47,950 nucleotides of DNA from Spirochaetales bacterium (GTDB taxonomy: Bacteria > Spirochaetota > Spirochaetia > SZUA-6 > JAFGRV01), in NCBI GenBank assembly GCA_016928415.1, contig JAFGKU010000011.1, positions 1 to 47,950 of the forward strand, given 5' to 3'. The notes under the pieces were generated by a model. It did no database searches. It was not told the origin of the DNA and saw only the letters and a program-made list of their open reading frames with translations. The position numbers and the translations under genes were made by a program. Shown piece by piece: positions 25,641 to 34,239 of the stretch (within the stretch, counting starts at the first letter, position 1; every line of letters begins with the position of its first letter).

Positions 25641-25980
25641 TTGGGTAAACCATATTATATAATTAATAATTTCAGGTCATTAAATTCGTTAATTAACAAA
25701 GAAAGGAAAGACAAAATCAAAGATCGATTCTGCAATACCGTGATATCATTAGGCGATTGCCTGTGATTCATGCCCTTGCCCTGCCTGTATGCCGATACGG
25801 GTTACTCTCCGGCAAGCCGCAAATGGTTAGGTGATGAAGAACGGCCTTGGGGGAAAAGTCAGCCGCCGCATTATTTTAACTAAATAGCATTCACAGTCGA
25901 TGACTCTTTTCTTGAAGGGGGGTGAGAGAGACACATACATCGCATCCAGCATAAATTTAAAAACTTAAAAGGAGTAAAAT
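25641..25980 (+). other. Long gene-free leader before the GH16 gene
   Basis: About 340 bases without a credible ORF. The middle (about 25755-25875) is GC-richer and can form local stems (for example GCCG with CGGC around 25791-25840). It matches no riboswitch consensus that I can recall. A purine-rich GAAGGGGGGTGAGAGAG lies at about 25914, and the true ribosome site AAAGGAG is next to the ATG. It may be a structured 5' leader. Confidence 0.4.
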
Positions 25981-27771
25981 ATGAAAAAAATTACAAAGTG
26001 GAATACTATTCTTCTTTGCCTCTGCCTGATGTTGGCCCTCACCGTCAGCGCTTTCGCCAGAAGAACTACTTCCACATCCACACCGACACCGGCGGCCGTG
26101 CAGACCAATTCACCGGTGCCGACAACACCGCCGTCAAACACGACGAACCTGGCGCTGAACAGACCCGCGACGTCTTCCAGCGACGAAAACGCCAGTTTTA
26201 CGGCCAATTATGCCGTGGACGGGAATACAGGAACCCGCTGGTCCAGCGGATTCAGCGATCCCCAATGGATCCAGGTTGACCTTGGAACCACGGCAAACGT
26301 TTCCAGTGTCGTACTCAGGTGGGAACCGGCCTATGCCACCTCCTACCAGATACAAATATCCTCTGACGCGTCCAACTGGACAACGCTATGGTCAACCACC
26401 TCGGGAAGCGGCGGCAACGTGACGATCAACGTGTCCGGAAGCGGCCGTTACGTCAGAATGTACGGGACGGCAAGGGCGACGCAATGGGGCTACTCGCTCT
26501 GGGAATTCGAGGTTTACGGGTCAGGAGGGGGAGTGACTTCTGCACCCAATCCCACGGCAACACCAATTACGCAAAACACATCAACACCTACACCTACCCG
26601 GACACCGACAACGGCGCCGACCGTACCGCCTTCGACCACGAATATCGCCCTCAATAAAATCGCAACGTCTTCAAGCGACGAAAATTCAGGTACCACGGCC
26701 AATAACGCGGTAGACGGCAACACGGGGACCCGCTGGTCCAGCGCGTTCAGCGATCCCCAATGGATACAGATTGACCTTGGGGCAACGGCAAGCATTTCCA
26801 GTGTCGTGCTCCGGTGGGAAACGGCATGCGCCTCCGCCTACCAGATACAAATTTCCTCCAACGCATCCAGCTGGACCACGCTCTGGTCCACTTCATCAGG
26901 GAGCGGCGGCAATGTGACTATTAACCTGTCAGGAAGCGGCCGCTACATCCGAATGTATGGAACGGCCAGAGCAACGGCCTGGGGCTACTCGCTCTGGGAA
27001 TTCGAGGTTTACGGCACGGGCGGAGCCACACCACCGCCCAATCCCACGGCCACCCCCAGCCCAACGCAGGGTTCAGGCACCGGCACTCTCTTCTGGGCGG
27101 ATGAATTCGACGGAAGCTCCGTGAATACGGCCTACTGGTCCTATGAAGTTGGTGGAACCGGATGGGGTAACAATGAATTGGAATATTACACTAATGGCCT
27201 TAATTCCTCCATTCAAAACGGAGTACTTGTCATAGAGGCAAGACGTGAAAGCTACGGCGGAATGAGCTACACATCCTCGCGAATGATTACGTACAACAAG
27301 GTCCAGAGAACATACGGAAGAATCGAAAGCCGTATCCAACTCCCGATGGGACAGGGCATTTGGCCCGCCTTCTGGATGCTGGGAACAAATATCATGAGTG
27401 GTACCGCCTGGCCCGCATGCGGCGAAATCGACATCATGGAGCATATTAACAATGACCAGCAGATCGTGGGCACAATTCACTGGGATGCTAACGGCGTATA
27501 CGCCAATTACGGCGGCACCGCGGCATGCAACCCGGCAACCTACCATGTGTACGCCATTGACTGGGACAGTGCGGGAATCAGGTGGTATCTTGACGGTGCA
27601 CAGTACTGGATTGCCGATACGGCGAATAATATAAACGGTACCGAAGAATTCCACAGGCCGTTCTTCATTATTCTCAATGTGGCGGTCGGCGGGAACTGGC
27701 CCGGATCACCGGACGCTTCCACCGTCTTCCCGGCAAGGATGTATGTCGATTATGTACGATGGTATCAGTAA
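25981..27771 (+). CDS. Secreted GH16 beta-1,3-glucanase (laminarinase) with two F5/8C modules
   Basis: A signal peptide (1-27, ending SAFA) and a short Thr/Pro linker precede two discoidin-like modules (about 56-180 and 221-345), each followed by a linker, then the GH16 catalytic domain (about 362-596). The catalytic signature is GEIDIMEH, with Glu482 as nucleophile, Asp484 as assisting residue and Glu487 as acid/base. Other typical blocks are FWADEFDG, NNELEYYTNG, GRIESRIQLPMGQGIWPAFW and the closing YVDYVRWYQ. This is the laminarinase type of GH16, acting on beta-1,3 or mixed beta-1,3/1,4-glucan. It complements the GH81 enzyme upstream. AAAGGAG supports the start. Confidence 0.92.
   Translation: MKKITKWNTILLCLCLMLALTVSAFARRTTSTSTPTPAAVQTNSPVPTTPPSNTTNLALNRPATSSSDENASFTANYAVDGNTGTRWSSGFSDPQWIQVDLGTTANVSSVVLRWEPAYATSYQIQISSDASNWTTLWSTTSGSGGNVTINVSGSGRYVRMYGTARATQWGYSLWEFEVYGSGGGVTSAPNPTATPITQNTSTPTPTRTPTTAPTVPPSTTNIALNKIATSSSDENSGTTANNAVDGNTGTRWSSAFSDPQWIQIDLGATASISSVVLRWETACASAYQIQISSNASSWTTLWSTSSGSGGNVTINLSGSGRYIRMYGTARATAWGYSLWEFEVYGTGGATPPPNPTATPSPTQGSGTGTLFWADEFDGSSVNTAYWSYEVGGTGWGNNELEYYTNGLNSSIQNGVLVIEARRESYGGMSYTSSRMITYNKVQRTYGRIESRIQLPMGQGIWPAFWMLGTNIMSGTAWPACGEIDIMEHINNDQQIVGTIHWDANGVYANYGGTAACNPATYHVYAIDWDSAGIRWYLDGAQYWIADTANNINGTEEFHRPFFIILNVAVGGNWPGSPDASTVFPARMYVDYVRWYQ
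26146..26517 (+). repeat. Discoidin module copy 3 (GH16)
   Basis: First F5/8C module of the GH16 protein (NLALNRPATSSSDENAS to WGYSLWEFEVYG). It is closely similar to copy 4 over its whole length. Confidence 0.75.
26641..27012 (+). repeat. Discoidin module copy 4 (GH16)
   Basis: Second F5/8C module of the GH16 protein (NIALNKIATSSSDENSG to WGYSLWEFEVYG). Long identical protein stretches with copy 3 (for example GNTGTRWSS and FSDPQWIQ) suggest a tandem duplication. Confidence 0.75.
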
Positions 27772-27795
27772 TACTTTTCTAATTTCATGCAATAA

Positions 27796-27824
27796 GGGCT
27801 GCCGGTCATTTTGGCCGGCAGCCC
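27796..27824. terminator. Hairpin between convergent GH16 and pepN genes
   Basis: GGGCTGCCGG (27796-27805) and CCGGCAGCCC (27815-27824) form a perfect 10-bp stem with a 9-base loop. The U-tract is weak on the plus side, and the minus side reads TTATTGCATG. It is probably a shared terminator. Confidence 0.7.
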
Positions 27825-27872
27825 GCCTTATCCATGCATGCAATTTGGGTCCTGCATATCGGGATAAATCGC

Positions 27873-30479
27873 TCACGCAAGTGCATTGCCCACCACTTCA
27901 TGCGTATTTTTCGACAATCCCGGCACGGCGATAATTCTTTCCAGTTCTTTTTTCATGAGGGAGTAATTAGGTGCTGCATACTTCTTAAAGGTGGTAAGGT
28001 TCAAAGCCAATCTCGCCGCGACTCCCGGGTTCATCGGATCCAGCCGCATCACCCAGTCCGCCAGGAAAGTATACCCGCTGCCGTCATTCCTGTGGTACTG
28101 AAAATAATTTGAGGCAAACACGCCTATCAATGCCCGTATATGATTGGGCCTCGTTTTAATGAATGCCGGGTGCCGGGTTAACTCCTTTACCTTATCCAAA
28201 ACATCATCATCATCCATACCGGCCTGCAGCATGAACCAGGACGGCAAAACAACCTCATTGTCCTTATACCGGTCATAAAAATCGGCCAGGGCTTTTTCCC
28301 TTTCCGGGGAATCCGAATTGCACAAACCGGCAAGCGCCGCAAGGCGGTCCGAGATATTGTTTGACCTGACATAATATTCATAACACCTGCCGGAATATTT
28401 GACCGTATCGGCGTACATGAGACGGTTTATGGCGGCATTACGCAGCGCCCTGCGGCTGCATGCCGCCTCATCCATGGAAAAAGTTTCATCGGGATCATAA
28501 AGCGAATCAAAAACACCGGATAGTGTATCCTGTAAAATCCCGCAAAAAGACATGCGCTGGAAGCGCCGTGCCTGTATCCAGATTTCCGGGACAATATTTT
28601 CATGATACGTTTCCAAAAAAGACATTGAAGGAAAAAACATAATGGCCGCCTTCAACTCCCCGTCAATCCCGGGATCTGATATAACGGGTACGAGGGCTTC
28701 CGGATAACGCCTGTCGCACTGCGGCTTCTCTCCTTTCAGAAGTTTTTCGATAATGGCATTGAAATCCAGCATACCTACCGATTGAACGGCATCCCATTTA
28801 CTGAACGCGTCGCCGTCACACCGGATGCGAAACAGGAGTTCATCCATTCCCGATTCGGTATGGAGCTTAACTGGCGCTGAAAATCGCCTTGGACAGGAAA
28901 CTACAGGCCTAGCATTCACTCCCGGGAATGTCCAGGTTTGTTCAGGTTCTTTCAGATGAAGCACCGTGCTGACCAGATCAACGCCGTTATCATCGATCAA
29001 TCCCGTCCTCAACGGAATATGCATGGGCAGTTTCCTGTCCTGACCGGGAGTGCGCGGAATGCCCTGCTTGGCCCTGATCGTGAATTCATTTTTCACCTCG
29101 TCATACGATTCGCTTAAGGTTACCTCCGGCGTTCCCGCCTGACTGAACCAGAGCATGAACTGCTTCAGGTCCGTTCCCGTCACCTCGGCGACAATACCAA
29201 CGAAGTCCTCGAGGGTGGCACATTTCCCGTCGAACCGCTTCAAGTATTCACGGATTCCCCTGTTGAATTTTTCCTTCCCGGTTACGTCCTCCAGCATCCT
29301 CAATACTTCGGCTCCTTTCCGATAGACGGTAGTGGTATAAAAATTATCGATCGTAACATAGGATTCGGGCCGGACAGGATGGGCATTCGGCCCCGCATCC
29401 TCGGCAAATTGTCCGGCCCGCAGGGTCTGTGCCGCTTGAATCCTTCCCATATCGGCCGAATACATATCGCTTGAATAAAGGCTGTCGCGGTAAACGGTCA
29501 ATCCCTCCTTGAGCGACAACTGGAACCAGTCCCTCAACGTTACACGGTCACCCGTGTAATTGTGGAAATATTCATGGGCAATCACCGAATCGATCCTTTT
29601 GTATCCGGCATACGTCGTGGTGTCCGGGTCAGCCAGAAGAACGGAGCTGTTGAAAATATTCAAGCCCTTGTTCTCCATTGCGCCGAAATTGAAGTCCGGA
29701 ACGGAGACTATCTGGAAAAGATTCAAATCGTACTCAAGCCCGAATGTGTCTTCGTCCCACTTCATGGCCCTTTTCAGGCAATCCATGGCCCAATCCAGCT
29801 TGGGTATGTCTTTCGGGACTCCATAGATGTGGAGGTCAACTTTCTTTCCCGATTTTGTCGTAAAGACAGACTCGATCCGTTCCAGTTTACCGGCAACCAG
29901 CGCAAATATATACGCAGGCTTGGGAAAAGGATCCTGCCATCGGACCGAGTGCTTTCCGTCCGGAAGGTCCTTTTTTTCAACCGGATTGCCATTTGACAAT
30001 AAAACGGGATATTTGGCTTTTTCGGCAATCAGCGTCACATCGAAACGGGCCATCACGTCCGGCCTGTCCGGGAACCAGGTAATGCGCCTGAATTCTTCAG
30101 ATTCGCATTGCGTGGTGAGAAGGCCGCCTGAATAATACAGTCCCGACAATGCCGTATTTTTTGACGGAAAAACCTCCACAACTGTTTCCACTGTTACATT
30201 GATTTTATTGTTCTCTATGACCAGCCGGTCCGTACCCCTGTCTTTTTCTATTTTAAAGGAAGACGCCGTTAATTCCTTTCCATCCAGGCTTACCGAACGT
30301 GTGTTCAATTCCTTCCCGTCCAGGACTATCCGCAAAGATTTATCAGAGGACCCGGGGTTTTTTTTCATCTTAAGTCTGCTTTGCACAATCGTTATTTCCT
30401 CATCCAGTGTGAATTCCATTAGAATTTCATCCACCAGCCATGCCGGCGGCGTATAATCCTTAAGGTATATTTTCTTCAT
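27873..30479 (-). CDS. pepN: Aminopeptidase N (M1 family)
   Basis: A zinc aminopeptidase of about 868 residues, the usual size for bacterial PepN, located in the cytoplasm (no signal peptide). The substrate-anchoring motif GAMENKGLNIFN and the zinc site HEYFHNYTGDRV, with the third ligand Glu in SLKEGLTV, are intact. A catalytic Tyr (YRKGAEVLRML region) and the C-terminal helical DUF3458-type domain follow. It removes N-terminal residues from peptides. I choose the start at 30479 because GAGGAGG lies 8 bases upstream; the frame is open to 30539 but without a ribosome site. It is a housekeeping gene and stands alone. Confidence 0.92.
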   Translation of the reverse strand: MKKIYLKDYTPPAWLVDEILMEFTLDEEITIVQSRLKMKKNPGSSDKSLRIVLDGKELNTRSVSLDGKELTASSFKIEKDRGTDRLVIENNKINVTVETVVEVFPSKNTALSGLYYSGGLLTTQCESEEFRRITWFPDRPDVMARFDVTLIAEKAKYPVLLSNGNPVEKKDLPDGKHSVRWQDPFPKPAYIFALVAGKLERIESVFTTKSGKKVDLHIYGVPKDIPKLDWAMDCLKRAMKWDEDTFGLEYDLNLFQIVSVPDFNFGAMENKGLNIFNSSVLLADPDTTTYAGYKRIDSVIAHEYFHNYTGDRVTLRDWFQLSLKEGLTVYRDSLYSSDMYSADMGRIQAAQTLRAGQFAEDAGPNAHPVRPESYVTIDNFYTTTVYRKGAEVLRMLEDVTGKEKFNRGIREYLKRFDGKCATLEDFVGIVAEVTGTDLKQFMLWFSQAGTPEVTLSESYDEVKNEFTIRAKQGIPRTPGQDRKLPMHIPLRTGLIDDNGVDLVSTVLHLKEPEQTWTFPGVNARPVVSCPRRFSAPVKLHTESGMDELLFRIRCDGDAFSKWDAVQSVGMLDFNAIIEKLLKGEKPQCDRRYPEALVPVISDPGIDGELKAAIMFFPSMSFLETYHENIVPEIWIQARRFQRMSFCGILQDTLSGVFDSLYDPDETFSMDEAACSRRALRNAAINRLMYADTVKYSGRCYEYYVRSNNISDRLAALAGLCNSDSPEREKALADFYDRYKDNEVVLPSWFMLQAGMDDDDVLDKVKELTRHPAFIKTRPNHIRALIGVFASNYFQYHRNDGSGYTFLADWVMRLDPMNPGVAARLALNLTTFKKYAAPNYSLMKKELERIIAVPGLSKNTHEVVGNALA

Positions 30480-30589
30480 GGGAACAACCTCCTCAATGCG
30501 GTCTTCTATTTTATATCCTTTAAATAGGAAAAATGTCAAATAGCTGATTTATTGAAGTATGATTTTATTATTGACCTGTAAAGTCTTTA

Positions 30590-30634
30590 ATAAAAAAATC
30601 CACCCGACAGCAAGAGAGAGCAGTAGGGTGGATT
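30590..30634 (-). terminator. Terminator of the CBM-like lipoprotein gene
   Basis: AATCCACCC (30597-30605) and GGGTGGATT (30626-30634) form a 9-bp stem. On the minus strand the stem is followed by TTTTT, a good rho-independent terminator for the gene ending at 30661. Confidence 0.75.
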
Positions 30635-30660
30635 GATTACGAATGAAATTATTTTATAAT

Positions 30661-31311
30661 TCAGTAAAGAACAACGTTATCGATATAACCCGTAAATTCC
30701 TTATTAACGGCTCCTTTCCTGATCAGGACGAGAACAGTCAAGGCGGAGAATTTTGTTTTCTTGATAAACGCATCTTCCAGTTTTTTTACGGAATTACCCT
30801 TATGCCAGCCGGGTTCCGCAAAATCATCAAAGGGGAATTGCAGCGTAACCCATTTATTGGCTGATTCAACCGCCTGGGGGCAGGTAAAGACCAGTTTATC
30901 ACCGGCCGTTCTGTAAATAACTTCCACCTGGTCCTCATTGGCCAGGTAAACATCCATCTGAATTCCGGTATATATGGCATGGTCCACTCCGGGTATGGGG
31001 GCAAAGGCAAATTCCGCAATACCCCATTGGGCTTTCCCGCCGTAAGTGATTTTCATTGATTCCGATCCGCCGTTTACCGTTCCCTTTTCCCCGGCCGCGG
31101 AAGCCGCATAGCCGTTATACCCGATTACCGCCTGCCATTTATCAATACCGCCCTCAAAATCATCATACGTAAAAGTTTCTCCATTGCTTACCTTGACTAC
31201 CTTGTTTTCCAGAGTCGGCGTTCCCCCGGAAACACAGCTGCCGGCGCTGAATATCAATGCAACAGCCGCCAGACACATAAAAACAAAATGCGTTAATTTT
31301 AATTTTACCAT
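30661..31311 (-). CDS. Small carbohydrate-binding-like lipoprotein
   Basis: A 216-residue protein with a signal peptide ending FSAGSC (lipobox AGSC). The mature domain starts with TFTYDDFEGGIDKWQAV and ends GYIDNVVLY, a beta-jelly-roll pattern seen in CBM11-like and related sugar-binding domains (a FxYDDFEGG start and an IDNV end are typical). There is no catalytic domain. It is likely a surface-attached binding protein. GGAGGA precedes the ATG, and a strong terminator follows. Its upstream region shares the 12-mer ACAATTTTACAA with the discoidin lipoprotein gene at 13733-14251. Confidence 0.7.
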   Translation of the reverse strand: MVKLKLTHFVFMCLAAVALIFSAGSCVSGGTPTLENKVVKVSNGETFTYDDFEGGIDKWQAVIGYNGYAASAAGEKGTVNGGSESMKITYGGKAQWGIAEFAFAPIPGVDHAIYTGIQMDVYLANEDQVEVIYRTAGDKLVFTCPQAVESANKWVTLQFPFDDFAEPGWHKGNSVKKLEDAFIKKTKFSALTVLVLIRKGAVNKEFTGYIDNVVLY

Positions 31312-31642
31312 CTATAATCCTCCATTTTTTTATTGCCGTATCCTCCCGCCTTGATTCGGAAGGTACTTATTTCAATAAATCGATGGTAAAATAACCTGCA
31401 TAATCGCACAAGCTTACAATTTTACAATGTAAAAAGATCATATAAAACGCAATTTGTCTTATTGATAAAATTCAACAGATAATCCATTTGAACCACCGAA
31501 AAATACGAACTCATCGAAATCACAGAATATAAGAATCCATTTTCAATTAATCCGGTATCCCCGGCGGTAAAATACTCCCTCTCACACATCTTCACCTTTT
31601 CCCCTGTAATAGGTAAATTCATAAAGAAAGGCGGGTAGCGCT
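31312..31642. other. Gene-free region between divergent genes
   Basis: It holds the control regions of the lipoprotein (-) and the SDR gene (+). It is AT-rich. The only features I can support are the palindrome and shared 12-mer at 31416-31434 and the ribosome site AAAGGCGGG before 31643. A 66-codon minus-strand frame at 31422-31622 shows no gene-like features. Confidence 0.5.
31416..31434. promoter_or_regulatory. Palindrome TTTTACA-A-TGTAAAA with shared 12-mer
   Basis: TTTTACA (31420-31426) and TGTAAAA (31428-31434) form a perfect 15-base palindrome around one A. It overlaps ACAATTTTACAA (31416-31427), the 12-mer also present at 14360. It is a candidate binding site for a dimeric regulator. 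Confidence 0.4.
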
Positions 31643-32494
31643 ATGAAGGATATGAGTGGAAAAGTCTGTATGGTTACCGGCGCCAACAGCGGCATAGGCA
31701 GGGAAACAGCGTTGCAGCTTGCCCGTATGAGAGCCAATGTTGTCATGGTTTGCAGAGACAGGGAACGGGGAGAAAAAGCGCAAAGGGAAATAATGGAGGC
31801 CAGCGGTAACAAAAATACCGATCTCCTCATCGCAGACCTTTCGTCTCTGGAACAGATAAAAAGGCTGGTAAAAGAATTCAAATCCGGATATGAGGCCCTT
31901 CATGTGTTGATTAACAATGCCGGCACGATTCTTTTCAAGCGCCAGGAAAACGCGGAAGGCATTGAGGCTACCTTCGCCATAAATCATCTGGGACCGTTCC
32001 GATTGACCAATCTTTTACTTGATACGATAAAAAAAAGCGCCCCCTCGCGCATTATCAATGTTTCGTCCGCGGCACACCGGTTTACGGACGGCAACTTTGC
32101 CGCCGTACGGGAAAAAAATCATTACAGCGGTTTCCGGATGTACGGGCTTTCCAAACTGGCCAATGTACTGTTTACAAAGACGCTTGCCCGAAAGCTTGAA
32201 GGAACGGGAGTCATAGTGAACGCGGTGCATCCGGGATTTGTCAGGAGCAACTTCGGCAATTCCAATTTACGCGGGCCGTTTACCACGGGTCTTTTCAAGA
32301 TAATCGGCAGCCTGTTTGCCATCACCCCGGAAAAAGGGGCGGCAACATCCGTATACCTGGCGACGGCGGATGAGGTGGCCCCGGTAACAGGCGAGTATTT
32401 CTTTAAAAAGAAACCGGCCTGTCCGTCGGATACGGCCTTCGACGAAAAACTGGGCGATGCATTGTGGGATATGAGCCTCAAGTACGGATTGTAG
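31643..32494 (+). CDS. Short-chain dehydrogenase/reductase
   Basis: A 283-residue classical SDR. Visible motifs: nucleotide-binding TGANSGIGRE (about 13-22), CRDR after the second strand (favours NADP), NNAGT, the NHLGPF helix, the catalytic Ser in INVSSAAH, and YGLSK (Tyr and Lys). The pattern is closest to retinol dehydrogenase/WW-domain-oxidoreductase-like SDRs, which are often of unknown substrate in bacteria. It would act in the cytoplasm on an alcohol or carbonyl compound. AAGGCGGG lies upstream of the ATG. The gene converges on the next one with only 10 bases between stops. Confidence 0.85.
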   Translation: MKDMSGKVCMVTGANSGIGRETALQLARMRANVVMVCRDRERGEKAQREIMEASGNKNTDLLIADLSSLEQIKRLVKEFKSGYEALHVLINNAGTILFKRQENAEGIEATFAINHLGPFRLTNLLLDTIKKSAPSRIINVSSAAHRFTDGNFAAVREKNHYSGFRMYGLSKLANVLFTKTLARKLEGTGVIVNAVHPGFVRSNFGNSNLRGPFTTGLFKIIGSLFAITPEKGAATSVYLATADEVAPVTGEYFFKKKPACPSDTAFDEKLGDALWDMSLKYGL

Positions 32495-32504
32495 AAATTA
32501 CGGT

Positions 32505-33191
32505 CTAGAACCGTGAATCGGATGTCTTGAACTTAAGCACGCTCACGAGGGTCTCCGGCGTTCCGGGCGGGCCGTTGGCCCCCCTGTATTTCATGTAATC
32601 ACCGGATTCACTGTACCAGGCGTAGGCCGTGTAAAAAATGGATCGCCAGTCATCAAGCGTCATGCGGACCTTTACCCAGTTCCCTCCTGAAGAACTTGAA
32701 TCCGGCTTAACCAAACCTTCTTTCATCATGACGACCTTGTAAATTTCGTCATGGACTTCTATGAGCCTGTAAAAATAAAATTTATCACGTTTTGAATCCC
32801 TGATAAAATTACGGCAGCCCCATTCTATGGTTTGTATCCACGGTACCTCGGGCTCCAGATCCCGCTTGAACGAAGTTACTCTCCCATTATGTTTCGATGT
32901 ATATTCCAGGACCAGGCCCTTCTTCTCGGCGCGGATCTCCCGTTCTGAATCCCTGTAAAACATTGTCCGGGTTTCAAGGCCCGGCTTGTCCAGCAAAAGT
33001 TCCTTATAGGCCCCCAATGTGTCTTTCATATAAACGGTCACGGTATTTTTCTTTTCAATAATCGTCCACGTTGTTTCAACCACCTCTTTACCGGTTACAT
33101 GTTTATACACGACGACGTAATCCTCCGCCGAAAGTGCGGATAAGGAAAGCATGAATGTCAAACCGGCTGTTAAAAATCTCAAGAAAAACAT
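32505..33191 (-). CDS. Exported protein of unknown function
   Basis: A 228-residue protein with a clear signal peptide (FFLRFLTAGLTFMLSLSALSAED). I do not recognise the mature domain. It is rich in beta strands and charged residues, with repeating pairs such as YVVVYKHVTG, TVTVYMKDTLG and FYFYRLIEVHDE. The C terminus (NWVKVRMTLDDWRSIFYTAYAWYSESGDYMKYRGANGPPG) looks like a folded domain rather than a linker. There is no lipobox, and a periplasmic location is expected. It is divergent from the AraC gene at 33322 and might be its target, but only position suggests this. Confidence 0.7.
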   Translation of the reverse strand: MFFLRFLTAGLTFMLSLSALSAEDYVVVYKHVTGKEVVETTWTIIEKKNTVTVYMKDTLGAYKELLLDKPGLETRTMFYRDSEREIRAEKKGLVLEYTSKHNGRVTSFKRDLEPEVPWIQTIEWGCRNFIRDSKRDKFYFYRLIEVHDEIYKVVMMKEGLVKPDSSSSGGNWVKVRMTLDDWRSIFYTAYAWYSESGDYMKYRGANGPPGTPETLVSVLKFKTSDSRF

Positions 33192-33284
33192 GACCTACTA
33201 TATATAGCAGGAAAAATCTTGTCAAAGGCGGCGCCCTCGAAAACCAAGCGACAATCCCGTGCCGGTCAGCCTGCTTTTTTCTGC

Positions 33285-33312
33285 TTGACATGCCGTACAT
33301 TCAGCATACAAT
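33285..33312 (+). promoter_or_regulatory. Consensus-like promoter directly before the AraC gene
   Basis: TTGACA (33285-33290), a 16-base spacer, and TACAAT (33307-33312). The ATG follows only 9 bases after the -10 box, so the predicted transcript begins within a few bases of the start codon, and no ribosome site is present. Confidence 0.6.
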
Positions 33313-33321
33313 TCAATTTAA

Positions 33322-34149
33322 ATGCTGCATGAACAGTTTTTAAAAGTAAATAAAAGTCCGAATTCCCGAGTCAGCTACCCCGCATCACAGGTCAATATTC
33401 GCATTCTCCATCCCATCAAGGGCAAATTGTTCTGGTCCTGCGAAGAAACTTCCGGTATTATCAGCGGGGGTGAAATTCTTTTTATTCCTTTGGGATACTC
33501 CCTGTCGTATTACACATCACGGTCCGCGACCGTCACCGAACTCGTCTTTGAATTTAAATGGTTCTACAAACTTATAAAATCCGTTTGTCCGGAAGAGGAA
33601 ATCGTATCCTTTACGGAAAAATCGGCTGAATATCCGGGCATAAAAATTTTCCTTCCCGACAGAGATCTGTTTGAAAAATGCAATCGCATACTTAATGAGT
33701 TGGAGAGGGAGAATACGACCGGACAAGGAGGGTCCCGGTCACTCTGCATAGCGGGGATGATTCAACTTTTCATTTTGCTTTACAGGATAGACAGGCTCCC
33801 GATGCTGGAGGAAAAATCTCCCGCCGAAATGTGGGCCATCGACGACGTGGTCGCCTACGTGGAGAACAATTACAGTGAAACGTTCACCCTGGAAGACCTG
33901 TCCGGCAGGTGCGGGTTGAATCCCAGTTATTTTTCCAGGGCTTTCAAGGAAAAAACGGGGTTCAACCTTTTCGAGCACATCAATCACATCCGCATACAGA
34001 AAGCCTGCGCACTGCTGAAAAAATCGGAACTGCCGATCATAGAAATCGCCTATGCCGTGGGTTATAACAACCTTTCCTTTTTCAACAGGTATTTCAAGCG
34101 CATCATGAAGGTATCGCCGAGAGAATACAGGCAGCTTACCGCAAGGTAA
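33322..34149 (+). CDS. AraC-family transcriptional regulator
   Basis: A 275-residue regulator. The N-terminal half is a cupin-like sensing domain (VNIRILHPIKGKLFWSC, GGEILFIPLGYSLSYYT). The C-terminal ~100 residues are the double helix-turn-helix of AraC/XylS: VVAYVENNYSETFTLEDLSG, then CGLNPSYFSRAFKEKTG, and IIEIAYAVGYNNLSFFNRYF. The ligand is unknown; relatives respond to sugars. The start at 33322 lacks a ribosome site but lies 9 bases from a good promoter. The flagellar-switch cassette begins 90 bases after the stop on the same strand, so read-through or direct regulation of the cassette is possible. Confidence 0.88.
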   Translation: MLHEQFLKVNKSPNSRVSYPASQVNIRILHPIKGKLFWSCEETSGIISGGEILFIPLGYSLSYYTSRSATVTELVFEFKWFYKLIKSVCPEEEIVSFTEKSAEYPGIKIFLPDRDLFEKCNRILNELERENTTGQGGSRSLCIAGMIQLFILLYRIDRLPMLEEKSPAEMWAIDDVVAYVENNYSETFTLEDLSGRCGLNPSYFSRAFKEKTGFNLFEHINHIRIQKACALLKKSELPIIEIAYAVGYNNLSFFNRYFKRIMKVSPREYRQLTAR

Positions 34150-34239
34150 AAAAAGTACCGGTATTTTATCAATTTAGTGCAAGATTTTCACTCCCCCGAT
34201 CAGTAATATTATATTAGAAACAACGAACAAGGAGGCGTT

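Noticed and set aside
25755-25875. Cyclic di-GMP or cobalamin riboswitch before the GH16 gene
   Set aside because: The conserved cores of both classes are missing. AAGTCAG occurs by itself, without the rest of the cobalamin consensus.
27073-27654. 193-codon antisense frame within the GH16 gene
   Set aside because: It is a shadow of the GH16 catalytic domain, with no domain pattern of its own.
31422-31622. 66-codon minus-strand frame upstream of the SDR gene
   Set aside because: It lies in AT-rich control DNA with no start signal or recognisable motif.
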